DNA of 7,225 nucleotides from an uncultured Anaerolineae bacterium (GTDB lineage: Bacteria > Chloroflexota > Anaerolineae > Anaerolineales > Villigracilaceae): the NCBI GenBank assembly GCA_903854805.1, contig CAINXK010000036.1:1-7225 (forward strand). Reading direction: 5' to 3'. The notes beneath the pieces are model-generated. The model worked only from the letters and a program-made list of their open reading frames with translations, did no database searches and was not told the DNA's origin. This document shows, piece after piece, positions 4,791-7,225 of this stretch; position 1 is the first letter of the stretch, and every line of letters begins with the position of its first letter. The translations under genes and the position numbers were made by a program.

Positions 4791-7190
4791 ATGAAAAAAC
4801 TTCTATTCCAGCCAGCCATAGCCATTATGAACCGGATTTCCTACTCGCGAAAGATGATCCTGGTCTCGGCAGTCTTCCTCATCCCAATCATCATCCTCAC
4901 ATATCAATTGGCCATGAAATACAAAGTAGATATAGATTTTACACGCCAGGAACAAAAAGGTAACGCCTACCTGGCTCCAACGCTCAAGCTTTTGCAGCAC
5001 ACCCAACAACATCGCGGCGCAACCAATACCTATTTGTCTGGTGATGCAACCTTTAAAGCCACCATGCAGCAAAAGCAGGCAGCCATTGTCGATGACATGG
5101 CTGCGATTAGCGCAATGGAAGATCTTTATGGAGCCGAATTTAAGAGCGCAGAAAAGTGGCAGGAAATTCAGACAACTTGGAATACCCTGCAAGGCCAGGT
5201 GGAAGGTTTAAGCGCTGCTGAAAGCACCCGCCAGCATACCGCCTTGATCGCAAAAATTCTCGAATTTAGGATCTACATCGCAGACGCTTCAAATATGACC
5301 CTGGACACAGAACTCGATACATATTATCTAATGGCCGCCCTGGGTCAACATTACCCTCAATCGGCAGAATATATCGGCCAGCTGCGCGCAATTGGTTCAG
5401 GAGCACTGGTTGATGGCACAATTTCTGGGCAAGAGCGAGCTTCGATCGAGATGCTCAACAAATTATCCATATCGAGTATAACTGCCGCCAGGAATGGCTT
5501 GATACGCGCATTTGATTACAATCCCACGCTGGGTACCAGCCTGGAAGCACCCATCAAGACGGCCCAGGATCAGCAAGAAATATTTCAGAACATGGTCGAA
5601 AGTCAGGTATTAAATGCTACGACGATCAAGCTTAAACCGAAGGAATATTTTGATGCTGCCACAATAGCGATTGATGCCCAATTGGGGTTGGTGACCAAGT
5701 TGGAAGCAGCCACAAACGTACTGCTAGCTGCTCGTCTCAACCGCCTGAACAACCAGATGCTGATGGCACTTTCACTGGGCACCCTGCCAGTGCTGCTGGC
5801 ATTATGGCTATTTATTGGTTTTTATCTTGCAGTGATTGAAGCCATGCAAAATATGAAGACAGCAGCTGCCAGCATTGCCCAGGGCGATGTAAACCAAAAT
5901 GTGACCTTTCGCTCCAAGGATGAAATGGGAGAGCTGGCTGATGCATTCCGCCAAACCATAGGTTATTTACAAAACATGGCCGCGGTTTCTGAAAAAATGG
6001 CACATAATGACCTGAGCCAGGATGTACACCCCATGTCTGATAAAGACATCCTGGGCAAAGCCTTCGCCAAAATGATTGGCAACCTGCGGGATGCTATCGG
6101 CAAGGTAGCCTTTAATTCAGAGTCTGTCCTATCTGCATCTGCCCGATTGGCAACAGCCTCCAGAGATTCAGGCAGGGCCATGAACCAGATTGCCACCACC
6201 ATTCAGCAAGTGGCCGTCGGCACCACACAACAAACAGCGGGCGTTACCAGGATTGCCGAATCGATTGAACAAATGGGGCGCGCAATTGATGAAGTCGCGC
6301 GCGGTGCCCAGGAACAAGCCGGTGCGCTCAGCCGGGCCTCAAATGTTGCATCTCGCATTAATCTGGAAATCGAACAGGTTACCAAAAACGCACAGGCCGT
6401 AACCACCGATTCGGCCGAAGCCGCCAGGTATTCACGGGACGGCGCCAGGACCGTCAAGGAAACAATTACGGGCATGGAGGCCATCCGTACAAAAGTCGGT
6501 ATTTCAGCTTCCAGGGTGGAGGAGATGGGTGCGCGCTCCGAGGAGATCGGTGCAATCGTAGAAACAATCGAAGATATCGCCTCGCAAACCAACCTGCTGG
6601 CCCTGAACGCTGCGATTGAAGCTGCCCGCGCCGGAGAACAGGGCAAAGGCTTTGCTGTAGTGGCTGATGAAGTGCGCAAACTGGCAGAACGATCCAGCCT
6701 GGCAACCAAAGAAATTGCCGCGTTAATCAAAGGTATACAGAATTCTGTGACCGAAGCTATCCACGCCATGAAAGAATCCGCCAGCGAAGTTGAAGCAGGG
6801 GTAATACGCGCAAATTCAGCGGGCGATGTTCTTACCAATATTCTGGGAGCAGCCGAATCTGTCTACAAACAGGCTGAAGAAGCCGGGGATGCAGCTGGCC
6901 GGGTCAATACAGCAGCCGGTGAACTGGTTGGCGCAGTAGACTCTGCTTCAGCTGTGATTGAAGAAAATACGGCTGCCACTGAAGAAATGAGTGCCAATTC
7001 TGACGTACTGACCCAGACTATTGAAACTATTGCCAGCATCAGCGAGGAGAACAGTGCCGCGGTGGAACAAGTTTCGGCCGCTACAGAAGAAGTTTCTGCC
7101 CAGGTACATGAAGTTTCAATTTCAGCGGCCTCGTTAAAAGAAATGTCAGAAAACCTACTAAAAGTAGTTTCCAACTTCACCTTGAAATAA
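4791..7190 (+). CDS. Methyl-accepting chemotaxis protein with long extracytoplasmic sensor and tandem HAMP
   Basis: A transmembrane chemoreceptor of 799 residues from the ATG; it would detect a ligand outside the membrane and control CheA kinase through CheW. In order: basic N-terminus; first membrane helix (22-42); all-helical sensor region (about 43-320) with [18 protein letters not shown] (67-84) and [15 protein letters not shown] (171-185), resembling the helical sensors of some kinases and receptors; second membrane helix (about 323-347); HAMP domain (about 348-400) with [15 protein letters not shown] (376-390); a probable second HAMP-like repeat (about 401-450) with DLSQDVHP and [11 protein letters not shown]; then the coiled-coil signalling domain. 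The kinase-contact tip is intact: [20 protein letters not shown] (591-610), followed by [20 protein letters not shown] (611-630). Glu/Gln/Ala-rich segments on both arms could hold methylation sites. The C-terminus (KVVSNFTLK) lacks a CheR-tethering pentapeptide. No che genes are adjacent. The ligand is unknown. Confidence 0.96.
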   Translation: MKKLLFQPAIAIMNRISYSRKMILVSAVFLIPIIILTYQLAMKYKVDIDFTRQEQKGNAYLAPTLKLLQHTQQHRGATNTYLSGDATFKATMQQKQAAIVDDMAAISAMEDLYGAEFKSAEKWQEIQTTWNTLQGQVEGLSAAESTRQHTALIAKILEFRIYIADASNMTLDTELDTYYLMAALGQHYPQSAEYIGQLRAIGSGALVDGTISGQERASIEMLNKLSISSITAARNGLIRAFDYNPTLGTSLEAPIKTAQDQQEIFQNMVESQVLNATTIKLKPKEYFDAATIAIDAQLGLVTKLEAATNVLLAARLNRLNNQMLMALSLGTLPVLLALWLFIGFYLAVIEAMQNMKTAAASIAQGDVNQNVTFRSKDEMGELADAFRQTIGYLQNMAAVSEKMAHNDLSQDVHPMSDKDILGKAFAKMIGNLRDAIGKVAFNSESVLSASARLATASRDSGRAMNQIATTIQQVAVGTTQQTAGVTRIAESIEQMGRAIDEVARGAQEQAGALSRASNVASRINLEIEQVTKNAQAVTTDSAEAARYSRDGARTVKETITGMEAIRTKVGISASRVEEMGARSEEIGAIVETIEDIASQTNLLALNAAIEAARAGEQGKGFAVVADEVRKLAERSSLATKEIAALIKGIQNSVTEAIHAMKESASEVEAGVIRANSAGDVLTNILGAAESVYKQAEEAGDAAGRVNTAAGELVGAVDSASAVIEENTAATEEMSANSDVLTQTIETIASISEENSAAVEQVSAATEEVSAQVHEVSISAASLKEMSENLLKVVSNFTLK

Positions 7191-7225
7191 TAAAAACCGG
7201 CCTTCATGTTATTAACACGAAGGCC
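7191..7225 (+). terminator. Terminator hairpin after the chemoreceptor, cut by the window end
   Basis: Directly after the TAA, an A run is followed by GGCCTTC (7199-7205) and its perfect complement GAAGGCC (7219-7225). Inside, TGTT-ATT-AACA adds four pairs after one A-C mismatch. The stem could extend with the CC and A run on the left, but the right flank and the expected T tract lie outside the window. Confidence 0.75.

Noticed and set aside
6203..6838. Minus-strand open frame opposite the chemoreceptor signalling domain (211 codons)
   Set aside because: Ala/Ser-rich antisense shadow of the coiled coil; the plus-strand frame carries all the MCP motifs.
1..7225. CRISPR array, phage, toxin-antitoxin or defence system
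   Set aside because: No regularly spaced repeats, no nuclease/helicase/toxin motifs and no integrase or transposase were found on either strand.

Overview
The window looks like chromosomal DNA from a free-living bacterium. Its gene content and protein style suggest Chloroflexota, perhaps Anaerolineae: a short anchored TolB/PD40-like propeller protein, a trace of an FHA-type start, and a GC-rich queA with an ATGA overlap. This placement is an inference from style, because there is no rRNA or other marker gene. No CRISPR array, tRNA, rRNA or intact insertion sequence is visible.

Layout. (1) Positions 2-2457 form a tight plus-strand operon: the C-terminal end of a membrane protein, queA (overlapping it by ATGA), then a cytoplasmic clan GH-A glycoside hydrolase starting 12 bases after queA. 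It closes with a strong intrinsic terminator (2473-2503). (2) Positions 2504-2819 are a convergent non-coding stretch holding one copy of a diverged repeat and a large hairpin. (3) Positions 2820-3958 are a minus-strand unit: a 28-codon ORF with an excellent ribosome binding site, overlapping by GTGA a membrane-anchored TolB-like beta-propeller protein. (4) Positions 3959-4790 are an AT-richer divergent non-coding stretch with a second copy of the repeat, several dyads and a candidate promoter. (5) Positions 4791-7190 encode a complete 799-residue methyl-accepting chemotaxis protein, followed by the start of a terminator hairpin that runs off the window.

Function. QueA makes the queuosine precursor in tRNA. 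The glycoside hydrolase is probably co-transcribed with it, but no metabolic link is evident. The minus-strand protein is probably a surface-anchored propeller of unknown ligand. The chemoreceptor is an orphan here, with no che genes beside it, and would signal to a CheA/CheW array encoded elsewhere.

The most unusual signal is a pair of about 73-75 bp diverged direct repeats (2631-2705 and 4243-4315). They flank the minus-strand unit, and the central hairpin loop appears flipped in one copy relative to the other. The 28-codon leader ORF, which reads like the opening strand of an FHA domain cut short, is the second item worth checking.
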